Source of the DNA: CAZGSG01 sp964528095
GTDB lineage: Bacteria > Bacteroidota > Bacteroidia > Chitinophagales > Chitinophagaceae
Direction: 5' to 3'
DNA: 15,348 nt
Assembly (NCBI GenBank): GCA_964528095.1
Contig: CAZGSG010000127.1
Span: 1 to 15,348 of the forward strand
Both the position numbers and the translations under genes were made by a program. Below, in pieces: positions 7,779-15,181 of the stretch. The first letter of the stretch is position 1, and each line of letters opens with the position of its first letter. The notes beneath the pieces were generated by a model. It was not told the DNA's origin, did not search any database, and was given only the letters and a program-made list of their open reading frames with translations.

Positions 7779-8654
7779 ATGACTTTCAAAAATATTTTCA
7801 CTGAAATAGAAAAGGTAGATCCGGAAGTATATCAACGACTGGATACCCGTCGCAGTGCCATGAAAGAATTTTCTGGTATTGCTGGCAAACTTACGCTTGC
7901 TGCACTGCCTATCGCATTGGCAAGTATGTTCAAAAAAGCATATGGCCAGACCACAACTGGTATATATGGCATCTTGAATTACGCACTTCGGTTAGAACTT
8001 CTTGAAGACGCCTTTTACAAAGCCGGCATCGCCGCATCCAATGGCGGCACTTTGGCTATCCCAGCGGGAGCGCCTAAAACAGCTATTCAAACTATCGGCG
8101 CGCATGAAACAGCACACGTCAACCTGTTAAAGGGTGCGATCACTGCTGGTGGCGCTACTCCTCAACCGGTAGAGAATTATGATTTCACTGGTAGTAAGAA
8201 TGGTACAAGAGCTGCATTATTTCCCGGTGTATTCACCAATTATGCCATGTTCCTGGCTGTTGCACAGGCACTGGAAGATACAGGTGTAAGAGCCTATAAG
8301 GGGCAGGCAGCAGATCCCGCATTGATGGCTAATAACGATGTACTGACTATCGCATTACAAATCCATTCTGTAGAAGCAAGACACGCTTCCCATATCAGGC
8401 AGATGCGTAAAGCAAATGGCGGACTGGTGCCCGCAGGTGTAACGGTAAAACCATGGATCACATTGAATCAAAGTGGTATCGACTCACCAAACGCGCAGGG
8501 AAGTTATAATGGCGAAGAACTGGTAACCCAGGCAGGAGTGAATATTGTAAATATCAATGGGCAGTCTATCAGTGCAAATGCGGCATCAGAGGCATTTGAC
8601 GAGCCGCTGACCAAGGATGATACCCTGGCTATTGCAGGAAACTTCATCTATTAA
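7779..8654 (+). CDS. Exported ferritin-like protein, paralogue of the upstream gene
   Basis: The 291-residue product has a 23-residue hydrophilic lead, then RRSAMKEF, a hydrophobic stretch (LTLAALPIALASMF) and a likely cleavage site after AYGQ (about residue 57). The twin arginines (R24, R25) suggest a degenerate Tat signal, though the hallmark F-L after RRx is absent. The ferritin-like bundle repeats the ligand set of its neighbour: E76 (LELLEDAFY), E110 and H113 (HETAH), E166 (LEDTG), E199 and H202 (VEARH). About 80 extra residues at the C-terminus (from KPWITLNQSG on) have no match I recognise. There is no lipobox, so this partner should be soluble or loosely held while the first is anchored. 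The pair may form a hetero-oligomer (inference). A perfect palindrome ends the unit. Confidence 0.82.
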   Translation: MTFKNIFTEIEKVDPEVYQRLDTRRSAMKEFSGIAGKLTLAALPIALASMFKKAYGQTTTGIYGILNYALRLELLEDAFYKAGIAASNGGTLAIPAGAPKTAIQTIGAHETAHVNLLKGAITAGGATPQPVENYDFTGSKNGTRAALFPGVFTNYAMFLAVAQALEDTGVRAYKGQAADPALMANNDVLTIALQIHSVEARHASHIRQMRKANGGLVPAGVTVKPWITLNQSGIDSPNAQGSYNGEELVTQAGVNIVNINGQSISANAASEAFDEPLTKDDTLAIAGNFIY

Positions 8655-8672
8655 GCAATACGATTAGTAGTT

Positions 8673-8720
8673 TAAAAGCTTCAACCATTAAAGAAATTTC
8701 TTTAATGGTTGAAGCTTTTA
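8673..8720 (+). terminator. Perfect 48-bp palindrome, likely terminator of the ferritin-like pair
   Basis: The 24-base left arm (8673-8696, TAAAAGCTTCAACCATT then AAAGAAA) is the exact reverse complement of the right arm (8697-8720), with no spacer. It starts 19 bases after the stop codon. The folded RNA would be a long AU-rich hairpin ending in UUUUAAUUU, as is common for terminators in this phylum. Its symmetry also lets it act in the reverse direction. Confidence 0.75.
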
Positions 8721-8740
8721 ATTTCAGAAAAAGTGTTTTT

Positions 8741-8951
8741 TTATTGGATCATGTCGTAGCTGGATATTTTCTCGCAGTGAAAATACTCCTTAGCTCAACC
8801 CTGTGCAAACAGCTTAGTTCTTCCTTCGCTCATTCTGGCTGTTAGCTCCTTGGAAATCCCTATCGGGATACATGAACTGCAAATTCATATCGGAAACCCA
8901 CTGGTAAGGCTGGCCATTTAATAAAAAATACTTTTTGAGATAAGCTCTGGT
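8741..8951 (-). pseudogene. Possible degraded gene in two frames (function unknown)
   Basis: On the minus strand, 8951 down to 8817 is open for 45 codons (including NGQPYQWVSDMNLQFMYPDR) and stops at 8814-8816. In another frame, 8884 down to 8741 reads ISKELTARMSEGRTKLFAQG, a TGA at 8795-8797, then AKEYFHCEKISSYDMIQ and TAA. Both stretches look protein-like, and together they suggest a gene with one frameshift and one nonsense codon. I recognise no family. A non-coding alternative is that it is a structured RNA: TATTTTC (8765-8771) pairs with GAAAATA (8779-8785), and minus-strand GARCTAA occurs three times (8842-8848, 8814-8820, 8790-8796). Confidence 0.3.
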
Positions 8952-8968
8952 TCAAATTTGTTGAAGGT

Positions 8969-9035
8969 AAAATTCAAAAAAGTAGTTCAGCCGATTCGTA
9001 CAACGGCTATTTTTGAATTTTTACTTTTGAATTTT
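8969..9035. repeat. AT-rich inverted repeat between convergent genes, possible bidirectional terminator
   Basis: The outer arms AAAATTCAAAAAAGTA (8969-8984) and TACTTTTGAATTTT (9022-9035) pair with a two-base indel. A GC core AGCCG (8989-8993) pairs with CGGCT (9004-9008). The T-rich right side follows the core, so it could terminate the plus strand, and the A-rich left side gives the same for the minus-strand gene that ends at 9047. It shares its ATTCAAAA-type arms and GC core layout with 2513-2580. Confidence 0.5.
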
Positions 9036-9046
9036 GCATTATACTG

Positions 9047-9922
9047 TTATTTCCTTCTCGTCACATATATCTTCATGTCCGTTTTGGCACTCACCGGCAT
9101 TGTCATGCCCATTGCATCCACCGTACCACTTGATTCTCCGATACCTGTTTTTTCTTTTATAATGCCTGTTGTTTTATCTATGATGATCTTACCGGTAATA
9201 TTGCTGGTCATCACAGTAGATGCTTCAATTCCCATCATCTGTGATTTCTGTGTTGTCTCCGATTTTGTTTTGTAATCGACAACCGCGGTAGAATCGGTGA
9301 TAGCAGAAAGCGTATAAACTGTTGTGGATTTTTCACCGGCCGTGTTAGATGATTCATTCCAGGTGGCACCGATTTCGATTTCCTGGTCAGGCAATACCCT
9401 GAAAAAACTGCTACTGTTTTTTTGCGGGGGATAAACGACCACGGTAAGATCTTTGAGCATATTGGCGATCACCATCATCCGTTCATCCACTTTAGCCTGT
9501 TCGATGGTTTCGGGTCTTACCAGCAATGTTTTGCCCACCGGATCAATGATCATATCATAAGTCTTGCCAAGCATTTCCTGCATCGGTTTTCCTAACGGGC
9601 TTTTCAGGTCTTTGGGATTGTCCGAATCAAAGGACATTTTTTGCCCCATCCCATCAAATTTAAAAGTCAGTTGCCTCACTTTATGATTAAGCGTGCTGTT
9701 ATCTGCCGTGCTATTGGTCACTTTATAATAATGAGCGGCAGTACCATCGATGGTAAAATCAATAGCCTGGCCGCCAGCCTGCTGTGTAATGCTGTTTTTT
9801 AGTTGCATGTCGATGGCAATCGTATCGCCTGTTTCAAAATTCAATTTTCCGGAAATTTTCTGGGCCTGCACCTGGCTGCCTGCTGCCAGCACCAGGAAAG
9901 CATAAAAGGTTGTTTTGATCAT
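9047..9922 (-). CDS. Secreted DUF6263-like protein
   Basis: The 291-residue product begins with a Sec signal peptide (MIKTTFYAFLVLAAGSQVQA, cleavage about residue 20). The mature protein is beta-rich with the layout of the Bacteroidota DUF6263 family. Landmarks are an early GDTIAIDMQLKNSITQQ, a KFDGMGQKMSFDSDNP segment, a DMIIDPVGKTLLV turn, the central FFRVLPDQEIEIGATW and the late GKIIIDKTTGIIKEKTG. No catalytic residues are evident and the role is unknown, probably periplasmic or outer-membrane associated. I chose the ATG at 9920-9922; the in-frame TTG at 9946 would only add eight residues ahead of the signal peptide. A CAACTTTG (9944-9951 read on the minus strand) is one base off the -7 consensus and 21 bases upstream. 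The gene is convergent with the ferritin-like pair. Confidence 0.75.
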   Translation of the reverse strand: MIKTTFYAFLVLAAGSQVQAQKISGKLNFETGDTIAIDMQLKNSITQQAGGQAIDFTIDGTAAHYYKVTNSTADNSTLNHKVRQLTFKFDGMGQKMSFDSDNPKDLKSPLGKPMQEMLGKTYDMIIDPVGKTLLVRPETIEQAKVDERMMVIANMLKDLTVVVYPPQKNSSSFFRVLPDQEIEIGATWNESSNTAGEKSTTVYTLSAITDSTAVVDYKTKSETTQKSQMMGIEASTVMTSNITGKIIIDKTTGIIKEKTGIGESSGTVDAMGMTMPVSAKTDMKIYVTRRK

Positions 9923-10169
9923 ATGATTGTTTAGTGAGTTGTCCAAAGTTGACGAAACTAATCCGTAATCGGCTGTATGCTGGGGAAAAGAATAGAAAGA
10001 TAATAGCGGAATATTTACATTCCTTTTTTTTGTTATCGGTTATTCCCTGCTGCATCCAGCCATTCCCAACGCTCAGCATAATTCTTCCTCGCTAAAATAA
10101 GGACAATCGATGACAGCCTGTTCTAATTTCAATCGAACTTCCTACATTTAATCATTAAAACACTACACT

Positions 10170-11762
10170 ATGCCTATCAGAATGACGGACGATCCAAAGG
10201 ATTCTAACCAGGACGATTACAATAGCGGTGGAGGGGGAGGCGGTGGGCGTTCCAATTTTCCGGGAGGCGGAGGCGGTGGTGGCCTGGGTGCTTTATTACC
10301 ACTGCTGCTTGGCCTGTTCAAAGGAAAAGGTATCCTGGTATTATTGGTGGTGGGAGTAGCCGCTTATTTCTTTTTGGGTAAAACTGGTTGCAATGTGGCG
10401 GATGTTGCCAAAAATCTTTTTTCACAGAGCGGTTATAGCTTTAACCCGGCAGAGTTCAATAAAGCATCGGTATATGAAGGCCTGGAAGATGACAAGGGTA
10501 AAAATCCTTTACCCGAAGCGGTTTCCCTATTGCGGTTTGCCCCCCGCCGGGGCGACCAGGGTCAGCAGGGAAGTTGCGTGGCCTGGAGCAGCGCTTATGC
10601 GGCACAAACCATTTTAACATCGGCTGCAACAGGCGCGGATCCCAATAGTATTGTATTCAGTCCATCCTACCTGTACAACCAGATCAAACTGGAAGATTGC
10701 CAGGGTTCCTATGTACAAAGAGCAATGGAAGCTATGCAGAAAAACGGGGGAGTGCCGCTCAGCCAGTATCCTTATAACGACCAGGATTGTTCGAGCGAAC
10801 CAGGAAGTTCCATCATTCAGCAGGGAAGACAAAATACGATTCATGGATTTACCCGGCTTACGGATGGGAATACACAAACTATTAATGTACGTGCTATCAA
10901 AGAACATTTGTCAAAAGATGCTCCTGTAGTGATCGGTATGATGGTAGGTAACAGTTTTATGCAGGATATGATGGGGAAAGAACTATGGCAGCCGCAGGGA
11001 ATGGATGCTTCGGGAGTGGGTATGGGTGGGCATGCCATGTGTGTTATCGGGTATGATGATACCAAGTTCGGCGGCGCATTCCAGATCATGAACAGCTGGA
11101 CGCCTCAATGGGGCAAGGATGGTATTGGATGGGTGCGGTATCGCGATTTCAAGGACTATGCACGGGAAGCATATGGTATCGACCCGCTTCCAAAACGAAG
11201 CGAGGTAGCGAATATACCACTTGAAGCAACGGTTGGATTGGTGAACAATGCGGATAAACAGTACATACAACTTCGCTCTACCGGCGATAATACCTTTCAA
11301 ACCGTGACGCCTATTAAAGTAGGTACCCGTTTCAAAATGGAAATAAAGAACAGTACGGAATGTTATATCTATATTTTTGGGCAGGAAACAAATGCAAGCA
11401 GTTTTGTGTTATTTCCTTACCTGAAAGCAGGAGAGACGGTTTCTCCGCATTCTCCTTATTGCGGTATAACAGGTTACCGGTTATTTCCAAAAGACCAGTC
11501 GATGGAAGCCGACAACCAGGGCAATAAAGATTATATAGCCGTTGTGGTAAGTAAGGATGAGCTCGATTATAACAAATTGAATGCAGCCATTACTGCCAGC
11601 AGTCAGTCTACATACGCGGGTAAAGTAAATGAAGCGCTCAAAAGCATACTGATCCGTTCGTCCAGGTTTAGTACAGGTAACAACGGTACGATCTATTTTA
11701 AAGCAGATGCAAACGATAACAAAGCAGTGGCTACTATTGTAGCATTTGATAAAGTAAATTAA
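10170..11762 (+). CDS. Membrane-anchored papain-like cysteine protease with glycine-rich N-terminus
   Basis: The 530-residue product has four parts. Residues 1-53 are hydrophilic with two runs of seven glycines (20-26 and 32-38). Residues 54-70 form one membrane segment (GILVLLVVGVAAYFFLG). Residues about 110-340 are a C1A (papain) peptidase: oxyanion Q130 and nucleophile C136 in GDQGQQGSCVAW, H288 in GGHAMCVIGYD, and N308 in MNSWTPQWGKDG. Residues about 350-480 resemble DUF4384 (CYIYIFGQE, FVLFPYL). The catalytic set is complete, but papain C22 and W26 are replaced by Q133 and V137. The catalytic part is probably periplasmic. The substrate is unknown. The leader has no Shine-Dalgarno; TACATTTA at 10143-10150 is a one-off -7 match. 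The next gene is 78 bases away. Confidence 0.88.
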   Translation: MPIRMTDDPKDSNQDDYNSGGGGGGGRSNFPGGGGGGGLGALLPLLLGLFKGKGILVLLVVGVAAYFFLGKTGCNVADVAKNLFSQSGYSFNPAEFNKASVYEGLEDDKGKNPLPEAVSLLRFAPRRGDQGQQGSCVAWSSAYAAQTILTSAATGADPNSIVFSPSYLYNQIKLEDCQGSYVQRAMEAMQKNGGVPLSQYPYNDQDCSSEPGSSIIQQGRQNTIHGFTRLTDGNTQTINVRAIKEHLSKDAPVVIGMMVGNSFMQDMMGKELWQPQGMDASGVGMGGHAMCVIGYDDTKFGGAFQIMNSWTPQWGKDGIGWVRYRDFKDYAREAYGIDPLPKRSEVANIPLEATVGLVNNADKQYIQLRSTGDNTFQTVTPIKVGTRFKMEIKNSTECYIYIFGQETNASSFVLFPYLKAGETVSPHSPYCGITGYRLFPKDQSMEADNQGNKDYIAVVVSKDELDYNKLNAAITASSQSTYAGKVNEALKSILIRSSRFSTGNNGTIYFKADANDNKAVATIVAFDKVN

Positions 11763-11840
11763 GCAAAGGCGAGGTTTGTTATTCGCGCAAGGTATAATGA
11801 AGGATATACAATCAATGACATTTAAAAATACATTTTCAAT

Positions 11841-12344
11841 ATGAAGAAGATCATTATCGTTTTGGTTATGACACTGGCAGGTCTGCAGGTGTTTTCACAG
11901 GATATGAAAAATTTTAAGCTCTATAATCCCGCGGAGGATGCCGAGGCAGGTATTTCAAAAGCGGTGAAAGAAGCAAAGACACAGGGGAAAAATGTATTTG
12001 TGCAAATAGGGGGCAACTGGTGTATCTGGTGCGCCCGTTTCAATGACTTTGTAAAAACGGATAAATCCATTGATTCACTGGTAAACGCCAATTATGTGGT
12101 GTACCATATGAACTATAGCGAAGAAAACACCAATCCAAAACTATTGGCTAAATACGGTTTCCCGCAACGGTTTGGATTCCCGGTATTCCTTGTACTGGAT
12201 GGCAGCGGCAAGCTTTTGCATACACAGATTTCTTCTTACCTCGAAGAAGGAAAAGGATATAGCAAGAGTAATGTAGTAGGTTTTTTCAAGGATTGGACAG
12301 TAAAGGCGCTTGATCCTAAACAATACGAGGAAAAAAAGAAATAA
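11841..12344 (+). CDS. Secreted thioredoxin-fold protein (Thioredoxin_7-like)
   Basis: The 167-residue product has a Sec signal peptide (MKKIIIVLVMTLAGLQVFSQ, cleavage after about residue 20). The thioredoxin fold is shown by the redox motif W-C-I-W-C (C61 and C64) after KNVFVQIGGN and by the cis-proline segment RFGFPVFLVLDGSG (P114). There is an acidic/aromatic loop YHMNYSEENTNPKLLAKYGF between them. The active site WCxWC is typical of bacterial Thioredoxin_7 and DUF255-like domains; the protein likely is a periplasmic disulfide reductase or oxidase. Its TAA overlaps the next ATG by one base (TAATG at 12342-12346), so translational coupling is likely. The substrate is unknown. The papain-like protease just upstream needs a reduced active cysteine, so a functional link is possible but unproven. 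Confidence 0.88.
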   Translation: MKKIIIVLVMTLAGLQVFSQDMKNFKLYNPAEDAEAGISKAVKEAKTQGKNVFVQIGGNWCIWCARFNDFVKTDKSIDSLVNANYVVYHMNYSEENTNPKLLAKYGFPQRFGFPVFLVLDGSGKLLHTQISSYLEEGKGYSKSNVVGFFKDWTVKALDPKQYEEKKK

Positions 12345-12841
12345 TGAGTGATCCTATTTCGGATTTTATACAATTGATGAAACACCCGGTGAAATTCCGG
12401 TTGTTCCTGTTTACTAAATTGCCAAGTGCATATTTTGCAGGTGTCAGGATAAAAGAGATCAATAAAAATAAAGCCGAAGTAACGGTACCGTATAAATGGT
12501 TCTCACAAAATCCTTTTCGATCTACTTATTTTGCCTGTCTCGCCATGGCAGCAGAGATGAGTACCGGCTCGCTTGCAATGGCGTATCTATACAAACGAAA
12601 ACCGGCTGTTTCGATGCTGGTGGTTGGGCTGGAAGCACAATATTTTAAAAAAGCGATATCCAAAACTATTTTCACCTGTGAAGACGGTGCTGCTTTTGAA
12701 AAAGCCGTGCAGGAGACTATCGCTACCGGCGAGGCAAGAACAGTAAAAGCCCTGTCGACAGGTAGGAATAAAGAAGGAGATGTGATTGCAACGTTTTATA
12801 TTACCTGGTCGTTTAAAAGTAAAGAAAAGAAAGTTCACTAA
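12344..12841 (+). CDS. DUF4442 hotdog-fold protein
   Basis: The 165-residue product matches the DUF4442 hotdog family, related to acyl-CoA thioesterases. Landmarks are the N-terminal KLPSAYFAGVRIKEINKNKA, the NPFRSTYFACLAMAAEMSTG helix expected to lie in the hotdog core, and SMLVVGLEAQYFKKA. No signal peptide or membrane segment is present, so it should be cytosolic, although its overlapping partner is exported. The start overlaps the stop of the previous gene, so it has no Shine-Dalgarno of its own. The substrate is unknown and catalytic activity is inferred from the fold only; members of the family without proven activity are common. Confidence 0.8.
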   Translation: MSDPISDFIQLMKHPVKFRLFLFTKLPSAYFAGVRIKEINKNKAEVTVPYKWFSQNPFRSTYFACLAMAAEMSTGSLAMAYLYKRKPAVSMLVVGLEAQYFKKAISKTIFTCEDGAAFEKAVQETIATGEARTVKALSTGRNKEGDVIATFYITWSFKSKEKKVH

Positions 12842-12846
12842 TTCTG

Positions 12847-12984
12847 GGTTCAATAGTTCATTAGTTCAGGGTTCATTAGTTTAAACACGTTATAGTTGAA
12901 ACCCTGTGATAGTGAGCATGAAAATATTGAAACTCTCCAACGTGAGGGTCAACCCTGAACTAATGAACTCAGAACTATTGAACC
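12847..12984. repeat. 138-bp inverted-repeat element, MITE-like
   Basis: The left arm GGTTCAATAGTTC (12847-12859) plus ATTAGTTCAGGGTT (12860-12873) is matched by the right arm AACCCTGAACTAAT (12951-12964) and GAACTATTGAACC (12972-12984), all 27 bases exact except for a seven-base GAACTCA insert (12965-12971) in the right arm. The 77-base interior has a further pair, CACGTT (12886-12891) with AACGTG (12939-12944). The left arm is built of GTTCAWTA-like repeats. It holds no ORF of note and sits between the hotdog gene and the MBL gene, where it could also act as a terminator. No target duplication is evident. Confidence 0.65.
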
Positions 12985-13014
12985 GAATAGATTTTTCACT
13001 TAAAATAATTGTAT

Positions 13015-14418
13015 ATGAAGATTGCTTTCCATGGTGCGGCACAGACAGTGACGGGGTCCAAACACCTGATCACGTTAAAGAGCGGTAAAAAAATTTTATT
13101 GGATTGCGGCATGTTCCAGGGACTGGGAAAAGATACCGATGCAGCTAACCGGGATTTTGGGTTTGATTCAAGCGAGGTGGATGTAATGATCCTTTCTCAT
13201 GCACATATCGATCATTCAGGCTTAATACCAAAACTGGTAAGTGAAGGGTTTAATGGAAAAATATTCTGCACGCCTGCTACCCGTTCGTTAAGTAATATAT
13301 TATTGCAGGATTCTGCTGAGATCCAGGAAGATGATATAAAGTTTACCAATAAAAAAAGAGCTGCACAGGGGCTTACTTATCTGCGACCATTATACACACT
13401 GGAAGATGCGAAAAAAAGCATGGACCATTTTGTGGAAATTGAATACGGTAACTGGTTTACAGTGATCGAAGGCGTACAGGCATTGTTTACCGATGCGGGT
13501 CATATAATTGGAAGCGCCTGTGTACACCTGAAAATAAATGAAAACGGGAAGGAGACCCGGCTTAGTTTTAGCGGAGATGTAGGCAGGTACCGGGATGTTA
13601 TTTTGAAATCACCGGAGACTTTTCCCCAGGCTGATTATATTCTCATCGAATCTACTTATGGCAACAGTTTGCATGATGCAGCAGACAGCACACCTGACCT
13701 TTTATTGAAATGGATCAGGTATTCCTGTCTTGAAAAAAAGGGGAAATTGATTTTACCCGCTTTCAGTGTGGGCAGAACGCAGGAAATATTATTTGCGTTG
13801 AACCAGCTGGAGCTGGAAAATACTTTGCCCGATCTTGATTATTATGTAGATAGCCCGCTTAGTATCGAAGCAACAGAGGTGATAAAAAGTTATCCAAAGT
13901 ATTTTAATAAGAGTATCCAGAAGATCATGGAAACGGATAATGATCCTTTTGGTTTTAAAGGATTGAAATACATCAAAACAGTAGAGCAGTCAAAGATGCT
14001 CAACTACCAGGATAAGCCGATGGTGATCATATCTGCAAGCGGTATGGCGGATGCGGGAAGGGTTAAACATCATATCAGTAATAATATAGAGAACAGCCGC
14101 AATACGATTGTATTTACAGGGTATTGTGAACCGCGCTCGCTTGGCGGAAGATTGATGGCTGGGGCAAGAGAGGTAAGCATCTTTGGCATAGCGCACCAGG
14201 TAAATGCGGAGATCGGTTCTATCCGTAGCATGAGTGCACATGGGGATTATGAAGACCTGTCACAATGGCTGTCGAGCCAGGACCCACGACAGGTTAAACA
14301 ATTATTTCTGGTACATGGGGAAATAGATGTACAAACCGAATTCAAGCGGCGTCTTGTTAAAAAAGGCTTTATGGATGTATATATCCCTGAAAGACATTTC
14401 GAAATAGGCCTGCCTTAA
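13015..14418 (+). CDS. MBL/beta-CASP fold RNA-processing-type nuclease
   Basis: The 467-residue product has a metallo-beta-lactamase core with a beta-CASP insert and a C-terminal RMMBL segment, as in CPSF73-like nucleases and bacterial homologues. Zinc motifs: HAHIDH (H62, H64, D66, H67), H163 (TDAGHIIGSA), D188 (SFSGDVGR), and late histidines H409 (MSAHGDY) and H434 (LVHGE). The beta-CASP acidic residue E212 (LIESTYGN) and FTGYCEPRSLGGRLMAG fit the family. No signal peptide, so it is cytosolic. Predicted activity is RNA endo- or exonuclease. I chose the ATG at 13015; the TTG at 13009 only adds two residues, and MKIAFHGAAQTVTGSKHL is the normal family start. No Shine-Dalgarno is visible. It stands alone with repeat-flanked intergenic space. 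Confidence 0.92.
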   Translation: MKIAFHGAAQTVTGSKHLITLKSGKKILLDCGMFQGLGKDTDAANRDFGFDSSEVDVMILSHAHIDHSGLIPKLVSEGFNGKIFCTPATRSLSNILLQDSAEIQEDDIKFTNKKRAAQGLTYLRPLYTLEDAKKSMDHFVEIEYGNWFTVIEGVQALFTDAGHIIGSACVHLKINENGKETRLSFSGDVGRYRDVILKSPETFPQADYILIESTYGNSLHDAADSTPDLLLKWIRYSCLEKKGKLILPAFSVGRTQEILFALNQLELENTLPDLDYYVDSPLSIEATEVIKSYPKYFNKSIQKIMETDNDPFGFKGLKYIKTVEQSKMLNYQDKPMVIISASGMADAGRVKHHISNNIENSRNTIVFTGYCEPRSLGGRLMAGAREVSIFGIAHQVNAEIGSIRSMSAHGDYEDLSQWLSSQDPRQVKQLFLVHGEIDVQTEFKRRLVKKGFMDVYIPERHFEIGLP

Positions 14419-14528
14419 CATAACAACAACATAAAGATTTTAACAGTGCATACTTTCACATCTCCTTAATATTCCCGGCATAGTTTTTTACGTTTATAAA
14501 GTGGTTAGAAAATTAATCACCAAATAAC

Positions 14529-14534
14529 AAGGAG
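14529..14534 (+). promoter_or_regulatory. Strong Shine-Dalgarno for the DUF4136 gene
   Basis: AAGGAG ends five bases before the ATG at 14540 (AAGGAG, TTACT, ATG). It is the strongest ribosome binding site seen in this window; most other starts here lack one. Confidence 0.75.
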
Positions 14535-14539
14535 TTACT

Positions 14540-15130
14540 ATGCTGAAGAACTGGAAACTGTGGAGTGGACTTTTCGGATTCGTCTTCTTGCTGGCAAGTT
14601 GCGGACCCACAGCGCATATAGAAAAAGACGACAACACGGATTTCGGTCGTTATAAAACCTTTGCCTGGATCGATAAGGATGGGGAAGGCAAAAAAGACCG
14701 TAACCGTTCGAATGATCTTACAGAACAAAAAGTAAAAGAAGCTGTTTCAAAACAACTCGAAAAATCGGCAGGCTGGAGGGAGACCAAAAGAAACCCGGAT
14801 GTATTGCTGAGTTATGATGTGTTGGTTGAAAAAACAGTAAAACAGGAATCCGATCCTGTTTATTCAAGAGGGTTTACAAGGAGTTTTTATAATCCTTATT
14901 CCCGTCGTATCATCAATGTCTATTACCCTTCACAATTTATGGGGTATGACAGCTACAATGTCAATAGCAGGGAAGGTACTATTACTATTTCAATGATAGA
15001 CGCAAGTACTGAGAAAACTGTTTGGCAGGGCTGGTCTACAGACGAGGTAGATAGCAGGCGAATGTCAGCTAAGGAGATCGAGAGTAGTGTGAAGGCGATC
15101 TTTAGAAAATTTGATGTTGCGAAGAATTAA
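14540..15130 (+). CDS. DUF4136 lipoprotein
   Basis: The 196-residue product has a lipoprotein signal (MLKNWKLWSGLFGFVF, lipobox LASC, lipidated C21). The rest matches DUF4136: FGRYKTFAWI near the start, NPDVLLSYDVLVEKTV in the middle, GTITISMIDASTEKTVWQGW, and EIESSVKAIFRKF at the end. The family's role is unknown; a beta-sandwich lipoprotein on the periplasmic side is expected. It has an unusually strong Shine-Dalgarno and its own terminator, so it is an independent unit. A Y/R-rich loop (YSRGFTRSFYNPYSRRIINVYY) sits in the middle, a run of aromatics and arginines that may be surface-exposed. Confidence 0.85.
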   Translation: MLKNWKLWSGLFGFVFLLASCGPTAHIEKDDNTDFGRYKTFAWIDKDGEGKKDRNRSNDLTEQKVKEAVSKQLEKSAGWRETKRNPDVLLSYDVLVEKTVKQESDPVYSRGFTRSFYNPYSRRIINVYYPSQFMGYDSYNVNSREGTITISMIDASTEKTVWQGWSTDEVDSRRMSAKEIESSVKAIFRKFDVAKN

Positions 15131-15156
15131 TTTTTAAAGGACGGTTTGAATTTTAT

Positions 15157-15181
15157 GCCCCCTGTGCAAGGGGGCTTTTTT
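15157..15181 (+). terminator. Intrinsic terminator after the DUF4136 gene
   Basis: GCCCCC (15157-15162) pairs with GGGGGC (15170-15175) around loop TGTGCAA, followed by TTTTTT (15176-15181). A classical GC hairpin plus T-run. The remaining 167 bases to the window end show no gene. Confidence 0.95.

Noticed and set aside
8958..9275. 105-codon plus-strand frame starting before the DUF6263-like gene
   Set aside because: It is mostly antisense to the secreted protein gene, and its hydrophobic character comes from the complementary codons.
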